Below are positions 25,551-36,538 of a stretch of 64,000 bases of DNA, one piece after another. How positions within the stretch are numbered: position 1 is the first letter of the stretch; the number at the start of each line of letters is the position of its first letter. The position numbers and the translations under genes are program-made. Location of the stretch: the NCBI GenBank assembly GCA_003279775.1, contig QCGW01000002.1:42289-106288 (forward strand). Reading direction: 5' to 3'. The stretch comes from Pelagibacteraceae bacterium AG-390-A23 (GTDB taxonomy: Bacteria > Pseudomonadota > Alphaproteobacteria > Pelagibacterales > Pelagibacteraceae). A model generated the notes under the pieces. It saw only the letters and a program-made list of their open reading frames with translations. It did no database searches and was not told the origin of the DNA.

Positions 25551-27229
25551 CATTTTTAAAAATAAACAATCTTAGTGTTGATTACCAAATGAGAAAAGAA
25601 ACAGTTAACGCTGCTAAGAATGTGAATATTGAGGTTAATAAAGGAGAAATTTTAGGATTAGTTGGAGAATCTGGATCAGGAAAAAGCACAGTAGGAAACG
25701 CTATTATAAATTTAATTGATGAGCCAGGTAAGGTATCTAGTGGATCAGTTATTTTAGGTGATCTTAACATTCATGAAAATTCTCAAAGCATTGTTAAATA
25801 CAGAGGAAATAAAATTGGATTGATATTTCAAGATCCTCAAACTTCACTTAACCCAATTCTTACAGTGGGGGAACAGTTAATTGAAACAATTCAAACTCAT
25901 CTTAAATTAAGCAAAGAAGAGGCAAAAAATAAATCTATAAATTTATTAAAAGAGGTTGGTATAAAAGACGCGGAGACAAGATTTGATAATTATCCTCACC
26001 AATTCTCTGGTGGAATGAGACAGAGAGTAGTAATTTCTTTAGCTCTATGTTGCGAACCAGAATTGTTAATTGCAGATGAACCAACAACAGCATTAGATGT
26101 ATCAATTCAATCTCAGATTTTAGAACTAATTAAAAAATTAACAAAAGAAAGAAACCTTGCGGTCATCTTAATTACTCATGACATGGGGGTTATAGCTGAA
26201 ACTGCAGATCGAGTTGCAGTTATGAAAAGTGGCAATTTAGTTGAAATTGGTGAAACCAAAAAAATATTAACTAAACCACAAGAAAATTATACTAAAAGCT
26301 TAGTAAGTTCAGTTCCACCAACTAACAAAAAAATTTCAAGATTTGTAATAGTTGAAAAAGAAAATAGCGACAAAAAAGAAAATAATATCAAAATATTAAA
26401 TAGATGGACAAAAAAAGTAATAATAGATCAAGATTTAGTACAGATAAAAAATTTGAGTAAAAGTTTTGACGATAATTTTTTTACAGAAAGTTCTAAGAAT
26501 TCTGTGATGGCTGTTAATGATGTTTCTTTTGATATAAAAGAAGGTGAGTCTTTTGGCTTAGTGGGAGAAAGTGGAAGTGGAAAATCTACAATTGCAAAAA
26601 TGATTGTAAATTTATTTAAACCTTCTTCTGGAAATATCTTCTTTGACAACGTTTGTATTACAAAAATAAAACAAAGATCAGAATTAATGAAATTTAGAAA
26701 ACAAATTCAAATGATATTTCAAGATCCTTATTCTTCACTAAACGGAAGATTAAAAGTGAAAGATATAATTGCAGAACCAATCACACTTCACAACCCATCC
26801 ATATCAAATATAGATTTAAATAATTATATTTATGACTTACTTGAGTCTGTAGAATTAACTCAAAAATCTGCAGATCGATATCCACATGAATTTTCAGGAG
26901 GACAGAGACAGAGAATATCAATTGCAAGAGCACTTGCCACACAACCAAGACTTTTGGTTTGTGACGAACCTACCTCTGCTTTGGATGTAAGTATACAAGC
27001 CCAAATATTGAATTTACTTAAAGATCTACAAGAACAATTAAATTTAACAATTTTATTTATTAGCCATGACCTACCGGTTGTTAGACAAATGTGCGATAGA
27101 ATTGGAGTCTTAAAAGATGGCAAATTGTGTGAGGTTTCAAACACTGAGGATTTATTTTTAAAACCCGACCATGAATATACAAAAGAGCTTTTACGGTTAA
27201 TGCCTAAAATTGAGTCTATTTATAATTAA
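25547..27229 (+). CDS. Fused double ATPase of a Dpp/Opp-type ABC importer
   Basis: One polypeptide holding both nucleotide-binding domains that are separate DppD and DppF in many bacteria. Domain one (about residues 1-255) has Walker A GESGSGKSTVGNAI, signature FSGGMRQRVVI and Walker B LLIADEPTTALD. Domain two (about 290-560) has GESGSGKSTIAKM, FSGGQRQRISI and LLVCDEPTSALD. Both look intact. The true start is the ATG at 25547, which overlaps the permease stop as ATGA; the frame is open further up, but those codons lie inside the permease gene. 560 residues. Confidence 0.94.
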   Translation: MTFLKINNLSVDYQMRKETVNAAKNVNIEVNKGEILGLVGESGSGKSTVGNAIINLIDEPGKVSSGSVILGDLNIHENSQSIVKYRGNKIGLIFQDPQTSLNPILTVGEQLIETIQTHLKLSKEEAKNKSINLLKEVGIKDAETRFDNYPHQFSGGMRQRVVISLALCCEPELLIADEPTTALDVSIQSQILELIKKLTKERNLAVILITHDMGVIAETADRVAVMKSGNLVEIGETKKILTKPQENYTKSLVSSVPPTNKKISRFVIVEKENSDKKENNIKILNRWTKKVIIDQDLVQIKNLSKSFDDNFFTESSKNSVMAVNDVSFDIKEGESFGLVGESGSGKSTIAKMIVNLFKPSSGNIFFDNVCITKIKQRSELMKFRKQIQMIFQDPYSSLNGRLKVKDIIAEPITLHNPSISNIDLNNYIYDLLESVELTQKSADRYPHEFSGGQRQRISIARALATQPRLLVCDEPTSALDVSIQAQILNLLKDLQEQLNLTILFISHDLPVVRQMCDRIGVLKDGKLCEVSNTEDLFLKPDHEYTKELLRLMPKIESIYN

Positions 27230-27281
27230 TTTTTCGTAAGCCTAAAATGGTCGATTAAAATTGATTATTTAACTAATTATT

Positions 27282-27309
27282 TTGCAATCTCTCTCATAGA
27301 TTGTATTAT
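27282..27309 (+). promoter_or_regulatory. Candidate leuA promoter
   Basis: TTGCAA (27282-27287) and TATTAT (27304-27309) are 16 bases apart, about 22 bases ahead of the leuA ATG. I see no leader peptide or attenuator with leucine codons in the 102-base gap. Confidence 0.45.
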
Positions 27310-27331
27310 AGATTTTCTAAAAATTTTAGTT

Positions 27332-28903
27332 ATGAGCAATAAAGATAGAGTCTTTATATTTGATACTACTATGCGTGATGGTGAGCAATCGCCAGGAGCG
27401 TCTATGAGTTTAGAAGAAAAAATTCAAATCGCTAGAGTGTTTGATGAATTAGGTATAGACATAATTGAAGCAGGTTTTCCAATAGCTTCACCAGGGGATT
27501 TTGAAGCTGTTTCAGAAGTAAGTAAAATTTTAAAAAACTCTATTCCTGCAGGACTTTCAAGACATTCAGTAAAAGATATTGATAGAGCTTATGAAGCTCT
27601 AAAGCATGCACCAAGATTTAGAATACATACATTTATTTCTACAAGCCCTTTACACATGAAGCATAAATTAAATATGTCCCCAGAAGATGTTTATGAATCG
27701 ATTGGAAAACATGTTGCTTATGCAAGAAAGTTTACTGATGATGTTGAGTGGTCTTGTGAGGATGGAACAAGAACTGATATGGATTACATGTGTAAAACTG
27801 TAGAGCTTGCAATTAAAAATGGAGCTACAACAATTAATATTCCTGATACAGTTGGTTACACAATACCATCTGAGTTTACTACAATTATAGAAACTTTATT
27901 AAATAAAGTTCCAAATATTGATAAAGCAATTTTATCAACTCATTGTCATAATGATTTAGGTTTAGCAGTAGCCAACTCGTTAGCTGGAGTTCAAGCTGGA
28001 GCAAGACAAATTGAATGTACAATAAATGGATTAGGAGAAAGAGCAGGAAATGCTGCTCTTGAGGAAGTTGTTATGGCAATTAAAACAAGACCTGATTTAA
28101 TGCCATATGAAACTGGAATTAATACAACACTTTTAAGTAAAGCTTCAAAAATTGTTTCAAACGCAACAGGGTTTCCTGTTCAATATAATAAGGCGATTGT
28201 TGGAAAAAATGCTTTTGCTCATGAAGCAGGAATTCATCAGGATGGAATGTTAAAAAATAGACAAACGTATGAGATAATGACACCTGAAAGTGTAGGCGTT
28301 AAACAAACATCATTAGTAATGGGAAAACATTCTGGGCGACATGCATTTAAAGATAAATTAAACAGTCTAGGTTATCCAGATTTAACTGACGATGTAGTAG
28401 GAAATGCATTTGCAAAATTCAAAGTCTTAGCAGATAAGAAAAAACATGTTTACGATGAAGATATTATTGCCTTAGTAGATGACAGTTTAATTGTAGATAA
28501 TAAAGTGAATGCAATTACTCTTAAATCTTTAAAAGTTTTTGCTGGAACAGGTGAACCACAAAAAGCAGAAATGACTTTGGATGTTTATGGTGATGTAAAA
28601 AATGCAACAGAAACCGGAGATGGACCGGTGGATGCAATATTTAAATGTATTAAAACTTTGTATCCTCATGATGTTAACTTGCAGCTTTATCAAGTTCATG
28701 CAGTTACAGAAGGAACAGATGCACAAGCTACTGTAAGTGTAAAAATCGAGGAAAAGGGTAAAACAACTGTAGGCCAAGCAGCTGATACAGATACTTTAGT
28801 TGCATCAGCAAATGCTTACATAAATGCATTAAATAAAATGATAATCAAACGAGATAAAACAGCTCCCATGGAGCAAGAAAGTCAGAAAGTAAGAGGGATA
28901 TAA
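27332..28903 (+). CDS. leuA: 2-isopropylmalate synthase
   Basis: Condenses acetyl-CoA with 2-ketoisovalerate, the committed leucine step, and so continues the ilvBHC pathway encoded 6 kb upstream. The HMGL-like barrel starts FDTTMRDGEQSPGASMS; the metal-binding LSTHCHNDLGLAVANSLAG and the NGLGERAGNAALEE motifs are intact. GIHQDGMLKNRQTYEIM and the C-terminal LeuA regulatory domain (from about residue 390) follow. 523 residues, full length. Confidence 0.96.
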   Translation: MSNKDRVFIFDTTMRDGEQSPGASMSLEEKIQIARVFDELGIDIIEAGFPIASPGDFEAVSEVSKILKNSIPAGLSRHSVKDIDRAYEALKHAPRFRIHTFISTSPLHMKHKLNMSPEDVYESIGKHVAYARKFTDDVEWSCEDGTRTDMDYMCKTVELAIKNGATTINIPDTVGYTIPSEFTTIIETLLNKVPNIDKAILSTHCHNDLGLAVANSLAGVQAGARQIECTINGLGERAGNAALEEVVMAIKTRPDLMPYETGINTTLLSKASKIVSNATGFPVQYNKAIVGKNAFAHEAGIHQDGMLKNRQTYEIMTPESVGVKQTSLVMGKHSGRHAFKDKLNSLGYPDLTDDVVGNAFAKFKVLADKKKHVYDEDIIALVDDSLIVDNKVNAITLKSLKVFAGTGEPQKAEMTLDVYGDVKNATETGDGPVDAIFKCIKTLYPHDVNLQLYQVHAVTEGTDAQATVSVKIEEKGKTTVGQAADTDTLVASANAYINALNKMIIKRDKTAPMEQESQKVRGI

Positions 28904-29938
<1,035 letters not shown>

Positions 29939-29943
29939 GAAAA

Positions 29944-30792
29944 ATGGCTACTGGCAGAGATGATTTTGTAATTGCCATTAGGTCAGCTTTTTTAAAAAAA
30001 AAAGATAAGCAAAAATTTTCTTTACTAACTTTAATTGTTTTATCAATTTTTGTAATTGTTCTAAGTAATTTAAACTTTAAAGCAATACAATTTGTTAAAT
30101 TAGGAATTAATGAAGTAATTTATAGATCATCTCATATTGCATCAATCCCAGAAAATAAATTAAAAGAAATAACTTCAAAATTCAAATCACATATGGAGTT
30201 ATATGAAAGTCATCAGAAAGATTTAATTAAAATAGAAAATTCTGATCAACTTAAAATACAAAATGAGTTTTTAACTGCAGAAAATAAAAAGCTTAGAGAG
30301 TTACTTGATGAAAGTATAAATTCACAAGAAATTTTTGCTAGAGTTTTAATTGATAAAGACAGCCCATATTTAAAATCAGTAGTATTAAATAAAGGCACAA
30401 AAGATAAAGTAAAAATTGGAATGGCAGTTATTGATGATGTTTATCTAGTTGGACAGATAATTGAAGTAAATTATAGTAATTCAAGGGCATTACTATTATC
30501 AGATCTTAATAGCAAAATACCATCTGTTCTAGAGCCGGATGACATACAAGCCGTAATTTCTGGTACAGGAAGTGATTTTGGAAAAATTGAACATACTCAA
30601 GAAGAATTTAGAGAAGATTTTAAAAATAAAGAAATTTTTGCTTACACCTCAGGTCTTGGTGGTTTATTCAAACCCGGTATACCAATTGGAAAAATTGACA
30701 ACATATCAGATGGAAAAATTAATTTTTTTTCTGATTTTACACAACTCAACTATGTGAAAATAGTTTCTTACAAAATAGGTGGAGAAGAATAA
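29944..30792 (+). CDS. mreC: Rod-shape determining protein MreC
   Basis: Periplasmic scaffold of the elongasome, bitopic. One membrane helix lies at about residues 27-46 (LTLIVLSIFVIVLSNLNF). A coiled coil at roughly 75-120 (SHQKDLIKIENSDQLKIQNE) follows, then the beta-barrel domains with VLNKGTKDKVKIGMAVIDD and LLLSDLNSKIPSVLE. 282 residues. It shares a base with the mreD start. Confidence 0.92.
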   Translation: MATGRDDFVIAIRSAFLKKKDKQKFSLLTLIVLSIFVIVLSNLNFKAIQFVKLGINEVIYRSSHIASIPENKLKEITSKFKSHMELYESHQKDLIKIENSDQLKIQNEFLTAENKKLRELLDESINSQEIFARVLIDKDSPYLKSVVLNKGTKDKVKIGMAVIDDVYLVGQIIEVNYSNSRALLLSDLNSKIPSVLEPDDIQAVISGTGSDFGKIEHTQEEFREDFKNKEIFAYTSGLGGLFKPGIPIGKIDNISDGKINFFSDFTQLNYVKIVSYKIGGEE

Positions 30793-31310
30793 TGTCATCA
30801 CTTAATAAAAGTCCTTTTTTAAAAATATTCTTATCCTACACACCATTTATAATGTTATTTTTTTCTGTATTTAATGAATTTGATTTTAATTACTTAAAAC
30901 TTGATTATTTTTCTTTTAATTTTGTTCATCTATTAATTTTCTTTTGGACTTTAAGAAATCCTGATCAATTAGGTTATCTGGCAATTTTCTTTGCAGGAAT
31001 AATTAATGATGTTGTAATAGGTATACCAATAGGAATTAGTAGTTTTTGTTACCTTATTCTTTGCTCAGTAACAGCTTATATAAGAAACATTACTTTATCC
31101 CCAAACTTTATGAAGGACTGGATATCATTATTATTCACAATTTTATTAATAAATTCAATTCAAGTAATTATTTTGGATTTAGTCTTTTTAATTAAAGTTG
31201 ATTACACTAATTATTTGATTAATTCAGGTTTTACTTTTTTATTTTACCCAATATTTTTTTTATTTTTTAATTTTTTAAACGAAAGAATTTCATATCAAAT
31301 AAATGATTAA
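30792..31310 (+). CDS. mreD: Rod-shape determining protein MreD
   Basis: Highly hydrophobic 172-residue protein with five or six membrane helices. It sits where mreD always lies, overlapping mreC at TAATG and the PBP2 gene by eight bases. The family is poorly conserved; GYLAIFFAGIINDVVIGIPIGISSF is the region most like known MreD proteins. Identification rests on this segment, hydropathy and position. Confidence 0.85.
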   Translation: MSSLNKSPFLKIFLSYTPFIMLFFSVFNEFDFNYLKLDYFSFNFVHLLIFFWTLRNPDQLGYLAIFFAGIINDVVIGIPIGISSFCYLILCSVTAYIRNITLSPNFMKDWISLLFTILLINSIQVIILDLVFLIKVDYTNYLINSGFTFLFYPIFFLFFNFLNERISYQIND

Positions 31311-33225
31311 ATCTAATTCAGGAATAAGAAAAACAGATGTAATCAATAGAAGGATGTTCTTAATTGGAGCTGCAAAAGTAGTAGTTTTTGTTGGTATAGT
31401 TGCACGTCTATTTTCTCTTCAAATAAACGAAAATAAAAAATATTTAACCCTTTCAGACAAAAATAGAATTAGAGAATGGAAACTCCCACCTACTAGAGGA
31501 AATATTGTTGATTATTTTGGAAATGTAATTGCAGGGAATTTAAAAGTTTATCAATTACATATAATTCCAGAGCAAGTTGAGAATTTTAATTATTTACTAG
31601 TAAGATTGAAAAATCTTTTAAATCTAAGTGACAAAAGAATTGCAAGAATAAATAAATTAAAAGCAGAGCTAAAACCGTGGGATAGTATTATTGTTTCTGA
31701 AAACTTAAGCTGGAGTCAATTTGTAAAAATTAATAATTATTTATACGATCTTGTTGGTGTTAAACCAGTAATGACAATCTCCAGAAACTATCCATTTAAT
31801 GATGTATACACACATGTTCTTGGATATGTGAGTCAACCAAATGAACAAGAAATTTTAGAAAATGAAATTATCCAAGAAAGATTTGTACCTGGAATGAAAA
31901 TTGGAAAATTGGGCTTAGAGAGAAGACTTGAAAATCATTTAATTGGAACGAATGCTATTCAAAGATATGAAGTTAATGCTTACGGTAAAAGAATTAATCA
32001 ACTCGAGCATCAAAAAGGTGTGCAAGGATCGAAAATACGTCTAACTGTAGATACAGAAATACAAAAAGCTTGTGGAGAATTGTTAAATCAAAAAGCAGGA
32101 TCTATAAGTGTAATGGATATTTATACCGGAGATATAATAGCTATGTATTCATCTCCATCTTATAATCCAAATTTATTTTTATTCGGAATAAGTCAAGATG
32201 AGTGGCAATTAATTAGAAATAATCCATTAAAACCACTCATTAACAAAACCCTTTCAGGTCTATACTCACCAGGTTCAACAATAAAACCTATCGTTGCGCT
32301 TTCTGCTTTAGAAAACAAAGTAATAGATACAAAGTTTAAAGTTAAATGCACGGGAAAAATGGAGTTATATGGACAAACATTTCACTGTTGGAAGGAAAAG
32401 GGACATGGCTGGGTTAGTCTAAAAAATGCAATGAAACAATCTTGTGATACATATTTTTATGAGGTTGCTAGGTTATTAGGTGTTGATAGATTAAACATTA
32501 CAGCTGAAAAGTTTGGCTTAGGTAAAAAAGTTCTCGGCGATTATTTTGATAATGAAAAAAAAGGATTATTTCCAAATACAAAATGGAAAAAAAATAATCT
32601 AGGTAAAGGCTGGGTGTTAGGAGAGACCTTAATAACAGGTATTGGTCAAGGCTATACACAAACAACTCCTTTACAACTTTGTATGATGACTGCACAAATT
32701 GCAAATGGAGGATATGCAATAAAACCAAAAATAATTGTGGACAGTAATCCAATTTCTTATGAAGACGCAAAACAATCAATGGAAAGTGGGTTATTATTTG
32801 ATGCCGGATCTGAGGAATTGTTAGACAAAAAGTTATTTAAAAACCAAAAAAATATTAAGATTGTTCAAGAGGCAATGTTTGCTTCAACTAATGAAAGATT
32901 TGGAACCTCTTATAAATCAAGAATTGATGATCCCAAATATCAATTTGCAGGAAAAACAGGAACAGCTCAGGTAAAAAGAATTAGCAAAAGAGAAAGGGAA
33001 TTGGATTTAGAATTAGAGCAAATACCATACAAAGATAGAGATCATGCTTTGTATGTTGCTTATGGCCCATATGTTAACCCAAGATATGCGCTAAGTATAA
33101 TTGTTGAGCATGGTGGTTCAGGAAGTAAGGCGGCAGCACCAATTGCAAAAAAATTATTTAAATTAATAATCGACAGACATGATTTAAGAAATAAACAATC
33201 AAATTTTGAGAGGATTACTGTTTAA
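31303..33225 (+). CDS. mrdA: Penicillin-binding protein 2 (elongation transpeptidase)
   Basis: Cross-links peptidoglycan during side-wall growth. One N-terminal membrane helix lies at about 20-37. A pedestal domain follows with LPPTRGNIVDYFGNVIAGN, then the transpeptidase domain. The active-site motifs are Ser325-x-x-Lys328 (SPGSTIKPIVAL), Ser380-Cys-Asp (QSCDTYFYEVA) and Lys551-Thr-Gly (AGKTGTAQ). 640 residues, normal. It overlaps mreD and ends directly at the rodA start. Confidence 0.95.
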   Translation: MIKSNSGIRKTDVINRRMFLIGAAKVVVFVGIVARLFSLQINENKKYLTLSDKNRIREWKLPPTRGNIVDYFGNVIAGNLKVYQLHIIPEQVENFNYLLVRLKNLLNLSDKRIARINKLKAELKPWDSIIVSENLSWSQFVKINNYLYDLVGVKPVMTISRNYPFNDVYTHVLGYVSQPNEQEILENEIIQERFVPGMKIGKLGLERRLENHLIGTNAIQRYEVNAYGKRINQLEHQKGVQGSKIRLTVDTEIQKACGELLNQKAGSISVMDIYTGDIIAMYSSPSYNPNLFLFGISQDEWQLIRNNPLKPLINKTLSGLYSPGSTIKPIVALSALENKVIDTKFKVKCTGKMELYGQTFHCWKEKGHGWVSLKNAMKQSCDTYFYEVARLLGVDRLNITAEKFGLGKKVLGDYFDNEKKGLFPNTKWKKNNLGKGWVLGETLITGIGQGYTQTTPLQLCMMTAQIANGGYAIKPKIIVDSNPISYEDAKQSMESGLLFDAGSEELLDKKLFKNQKNIKIVQEAMFASTNERFGTSYKSRIDDPKYQFAGKTGTAQVKRISKRERELDLELEQIPYKDRDHALYVAYGPYVNPRYALSIIVEHGGSGSKAAAPIAKKLFKLIIDRHDLRNKQSNFERITV

Positions 33226-34350
33226 ATGTTTCAGCACGATAGATTGAATAGTGAGATTACATTATTTCAAAAAATAAAAAACTTAGACTATATATTGTTG
33301 ATTTCTATCATCCTTCTTTCTGTATTAAGTGTTTTAGTTATGTATTCTACAGATGGTGGTGAAATACTTTTTCATACAAAAAATCATTTTGTAAAACTTG
33401 CAGTTTTTTTCCCTTTAATGATTTTTGTAGCTTTCTTTAACATAAAATTTTGGCATAACTTTTCTTATATAATCTATTTTATTGTAATACTTTTATTAAT
33501 TTATGTTTCATTTTTTGGAATAAAGTCTTCTGGTTCACAAAGATGGATGGATCTTTATTTATTTGTTCTACAACCTTCAGAACTTATGAAAATAGCAATC
33601 ATAATGTGTCTTGCAAAATATTTTCATAGAATAAAAATAGAAAATGTTAATTCATTTACCAGTATAACTATTGTGTTATCGATTATAATAATTCCAATAA
33701 TTTTTGTAATTTCTCAACCTGATCTTGGTACATCTATATTAATCGCTTTAAGTGGATTAATTATTTTGTGGTTAGGAGGCATGAAAATTAAATATTTTAT
33801 ATACTCATTTATTACTTTCTTAATTTCGCTCCCATTTATAATCTCATTTCTTAAGCCATATCAAAAACTAAGAATATTAACTTTTTTAGATCCAGATAGG
33901 GATCCATTGGGTGCTGGATATCAAATTATACAGTCAAAAATAGCTATTGGCTCAGGTGGCCTTAATGGAAAAGGTTTTTTAAAAGGAACCCAGAGCTATT
34001 TAGATTTTTTACCTGAAAAACATACAGATTTTATATTTACTTTATTTTCAGAAGAGTTTGGTTTTATAGGATCAGTTGGTCTATTAATATTATACTCAAT
34101 AATAATTTTTAGAATTTTAAGAATAGGAGCAATTTCAAGAAGTAATTTTGCCAGACTCTTTTGTTTTGGTTATGCTTTTGCGATCTTTATTTATATTGTT
34201 GTAAACTTATCTATGGTTTTGGGTCTACTACCTATAGTTGGTTCACCATTACCCATCATGTCGTATGGAGGTTCCTCAATGTTAGCCACTATGATTGGAT
34301 TTGGTATAGTATTGAGTGCAAAAATTAATCATAAACAAATGATTGCATAA
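33226..34350 (+). CDS. rodA: RodA, SEDS peptidoglycan glycosyltransferase
   Basis: Polymerises lipid II for cell elongation together with PBP2. About ten membrane helices, 374 residues. SEDS family motifs include QPSELMKIAIIMCLAKY, ISQPDLGTSILIALSG, GAGYQIIQSKIAIGSGGLNGKG, LPEKHTDFIFTLFSEEFGF (with the catalytic Asp region) and PLPIMSYGGSSM. It directly abuts mrdA and closes the shape operon. Confidence 0.95.
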   Translation: MFQHDRLNSEITLFQKIKNLDYILLISIILLSVLSVLVMYSTDGGEILFHTKNHFVKLAVFFPLMIFVAFFNIKFWHNFSYIIYFIVILLLIYVSFFGIKSSGSQRWMDLYLFVLQPSELMKIAIIMCLAKYFHRIKIENVNSFTSITIVLSIIIIPIIFVISQPDLGTSILIALSGLIILWLGGMKIKYFIYSFITFLISLPFIISFLKPYQKLRILTFLDPDRDPLGAGYQIIQSKIAIGSGGLNGKGFLKGTQSYLDFLPEKHTDFIFTLFSEEFGFIGSVGLLILYSIIIFRILRIGAISRSNFARLFCFGYAFAIFIYIVVNLSMVLGLLPIVGSPLPIMSYGGSSMLATMIGFGIVLSAKINHKQMIA

Positions 34351-34393
34351 TTTGTCACCCTGATAATTTAATATTTACTTGTATAACAATTTT

Positions 34394-35635
34394 ATGAATA
34401 AAAATCTTAAAGTAGGAATAGTTGGAGCAGGAATTCAAGGTGTATCTAACGCTTTGTTCCTTCAAAAAAAAGGTTTCAATGTAACTATTTTTGATAGAGA
34501 TAATCCAGGGAGCCAGGCTGCATCTTATGGTAATGCAGGTCATTTTTCGCCATATGCATCTCTTTCTTTAAACAGAACTGATGTTTTAGCAGATGTCCCA
34601 GCTATGTTACTCAGTTCCACAGGTCCACTTGCCTTAAAATGGAACTACGTTCCTAAAATGATTCCATGGTTTTTAAAGTTTATAATGAATACTTCTAAAA
34701 CTAAGATGATGCATACTGCTAAAAATATGCACCAAATTTTAGATTTAGCTTTACCTGCATATGATGAACTATTTGAAGAGATAGACTTAGAAGGTTTAGT
34801 TGAAAACAAAGGAATTCTTTATATTTGGAATGATAAAGATTTAAAAAGTAGAGAATTAGAGATCAAAGTAAGGGAAGAATTAGGAGTTGAACAACAATTA
34901 GTAAACAAAGCTGAGATTCATGATCTTGAACCACATATAAAACCATTTTATCATGCAGGAGTATTCTATCCTTATGCAAGACACGCAAGAAATCCAAAAA
35001 GAATTCTTTTAAAATTATTTGATTTATTTTTGAAAAAAGGTGGAAAATTTAACAAAGTTAATATTAAGGATATTAGTTTTGATGAAGAAAAACCAGTTTT
35101 TAAAACTGAAACCCAAAGTTATGTTTTTGATAAAGCTGTAATAGCTTGTGGAGCTTTTTCAAAAAAATTAACAGATAATCTTGGTGAAAGAATTCCTTTA
35201 GATACAGAGCGTGGATATCATGTTCATTTCAAAAATTGTGATCATTTATTAAGTAGACCTGTAATATTTTCTAACCGTGGATTTGGAATTACACCGATGG
35301 AACAAGGTTTAAGAGTTGTTGGAACTGTAGAATTCGGTGGATTAGATAATCCATTATCTAAATCAAGAGTTAAAAATTTGATAAATAATGCAAAATATAT
35401 GCTTGGTGATTTACCTGAACACGAGGATGAGTGGCTAGGATTTAGACCCACTTTACCAGATTTTTTACCTGTTATGGGGCCATCAAAAAATTACAAAAAT
35501 ATTTACTATTGTTTTGGGCATCATCATTTAGGATGGACTTTAGGTCCGATTTCTGGAAAGATTGTTTCAGGGATGATAGCGAACGAAAATACAAATTTAG
35601 ATTTAAAACCTTATAGTTCGCTTAGATTTAATTAA
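34394..35635 (+). CDS. FAD-dependent D-amino acid dehydrogenase-like oxidoreductase
   Basis: DAO/DadA-type flavoenzyme. The FAD-binding Rossmann start is VGIVGAGIQGVSNALFLQKKG, with the second glycine-rich and adenine-binding Asp in VTIFDRDNPGSQAASYGNAG. The C-terminal substrate domain has GFRPTLPDFLPVMGPS and FGHHHLGWTLGPISGKI, close to DadA. I start at the ATG at 34394 (MNKNLKVGIVG); a TTG 15 bases upstream is in frame but adds only YNNF. 413 residues. The exact amino acid substrate is not readable. It begins a run of overlapping genes up to msrB. Confidence 0.88.
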   Translation: MNKNLKVGIVGAGIQGVSNALFLQKKGFNVTIFDRDNPGSQAASYGNAGHFSPYASLSLNRTDVLADVPAMLLSSTGPLALKWNYVPKMIPWFLKFIMNTSKTKMMHTAKNMHQILDLALPAYDELFEEIDLEGLVENKGILYIWNDKDLKSRELEIKVREELGVEQQLVNKAEIHDLEPHIKPFYHAGVFYPYARHARNPKRILLKLFDLFLKKGGKFNKVNIKDISFDEEKPVFKTETQSYVFDKAVIACGAFSKKLTDNLGERIPLDTERGYHVHFKNCDHLLSRPVIFSNRGFGITPMEQGLRVVGTVEFGGLDNPLSKSRVKNLINNAKYMLGDLPEHEDEWLGFRPTLPDFLPVMGPSKNYKNIYYCFGHHHLGWTLGPISGKIVSGMIANENTNLDLKPYSSLRFN

Positions 35636-36538
35636 GTGACTAAAGATAACAATTTTTTAGCTTATTTATATCTATTTTTAACAGTAACTTTTTGGGCAGG
35701 AAATTTTGTAGTAGGTAAACTTGCAAGTTTTTATGAAGTTCCTCCTTTTTCATTAAATTTTTATCGATGGCTTTTTGCTTGGTTAATTTTAGCACCGTTT
35801 ACTATTCCTGAAATACTAGAGAAAAGAAACTATATAATTAAAAACTATAAGCTTTTCATTGTTTTGGGAGTTACTAGTATTACGGTATTTAATTCAATTG
35901 TTTATTATTCATTAAATTTTACTCAGGTGATTAGTGGAGTTTTAATGATTTCAACGATACCTGTGATGATTATGTTGTTTTCCTCAATTTTAAAAATTGA
36001 AAAGACAAATATTTTTCAAATTATAGGGGTAGTGTTTTCTTTTGCTGGCGTAATTGTAATTATTACAAAAGCAAATTTGGAAATATTAAAAAATTTAGAT
36101 TTTAATAAAGGTGATATTACAATGGTGATAGCAATGTTTTCATGGGCATTATATTCAACATTGTTAAAGGGAAAACAATATGAGTTAACTCAAATATCAT
36201 TACTTCAAGTAGTAATTACTTTTGGTCTAATATTTTTGATACCAGTTTATTTTATTGAATATCAAATTGGCTTTAGGATTAATTTAGAACTACCTTTTAT
36301 TTTAATTTTATCTTATGTGGTTTTGTTTCCAGGTTTGGCATCTTTTATTTTATGGATAAAAGGAATATCTATGATTGGTGCTAATCGATCTGGTGTTTTT
36401 TTACACCTAATGCCAATTTTGAGCGCAATAATGGCAATGATTTTTTTTAGTGAAAAATTTATGTTTTATCATATTTTAGGCGCTTGTTTTATTATTACAG
36501 GAATATTGTTATCAAATAAGAAAGTTAAAAATGCTTAA
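35636..36538 (+). CDS. EamA-family (DMT) transporter
   Basis: 300 residues with ten predicted helices in two EamA repeats. It begins FLAYLYLFLTVTFWAGNFVVGKLA with the family's W-x-x-x-N/F-x-x-x-K signature. It starts at a GTG directly after the upstream stop (TAAGTG), and its end overlaps the hydroxyacid dehydrogenase gene by eight bases. These carriers usually export amino acids or metabolites; the substrate is unknown. Confidence 0.88.
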   Translation: MTKDNNFLAYLYLFLTVTFWAGNFVVGKLASFYEVPPFSLNFYRWLFAWLILAPFTIPEILEKRNYIIKNYKLFIVLGVTSITVFNSIVYYSLNFTQVISGVLMISTIPVMIMLFSSILKIEKTNIFQIIGVVFSFAGVIVIITKANLEILKNLDFNKGDITMVIAMFSWALYSTLLKGKQYELTQISLLQVVITFGLIFLIPVYFIEYQIGFRINLELPFILILSYVVLFPGLASFILWIKGISMIGANRSGVFLHLMPILSAIMAMIFFSEKFMFYHILGACFIITGILLSNKKVKNA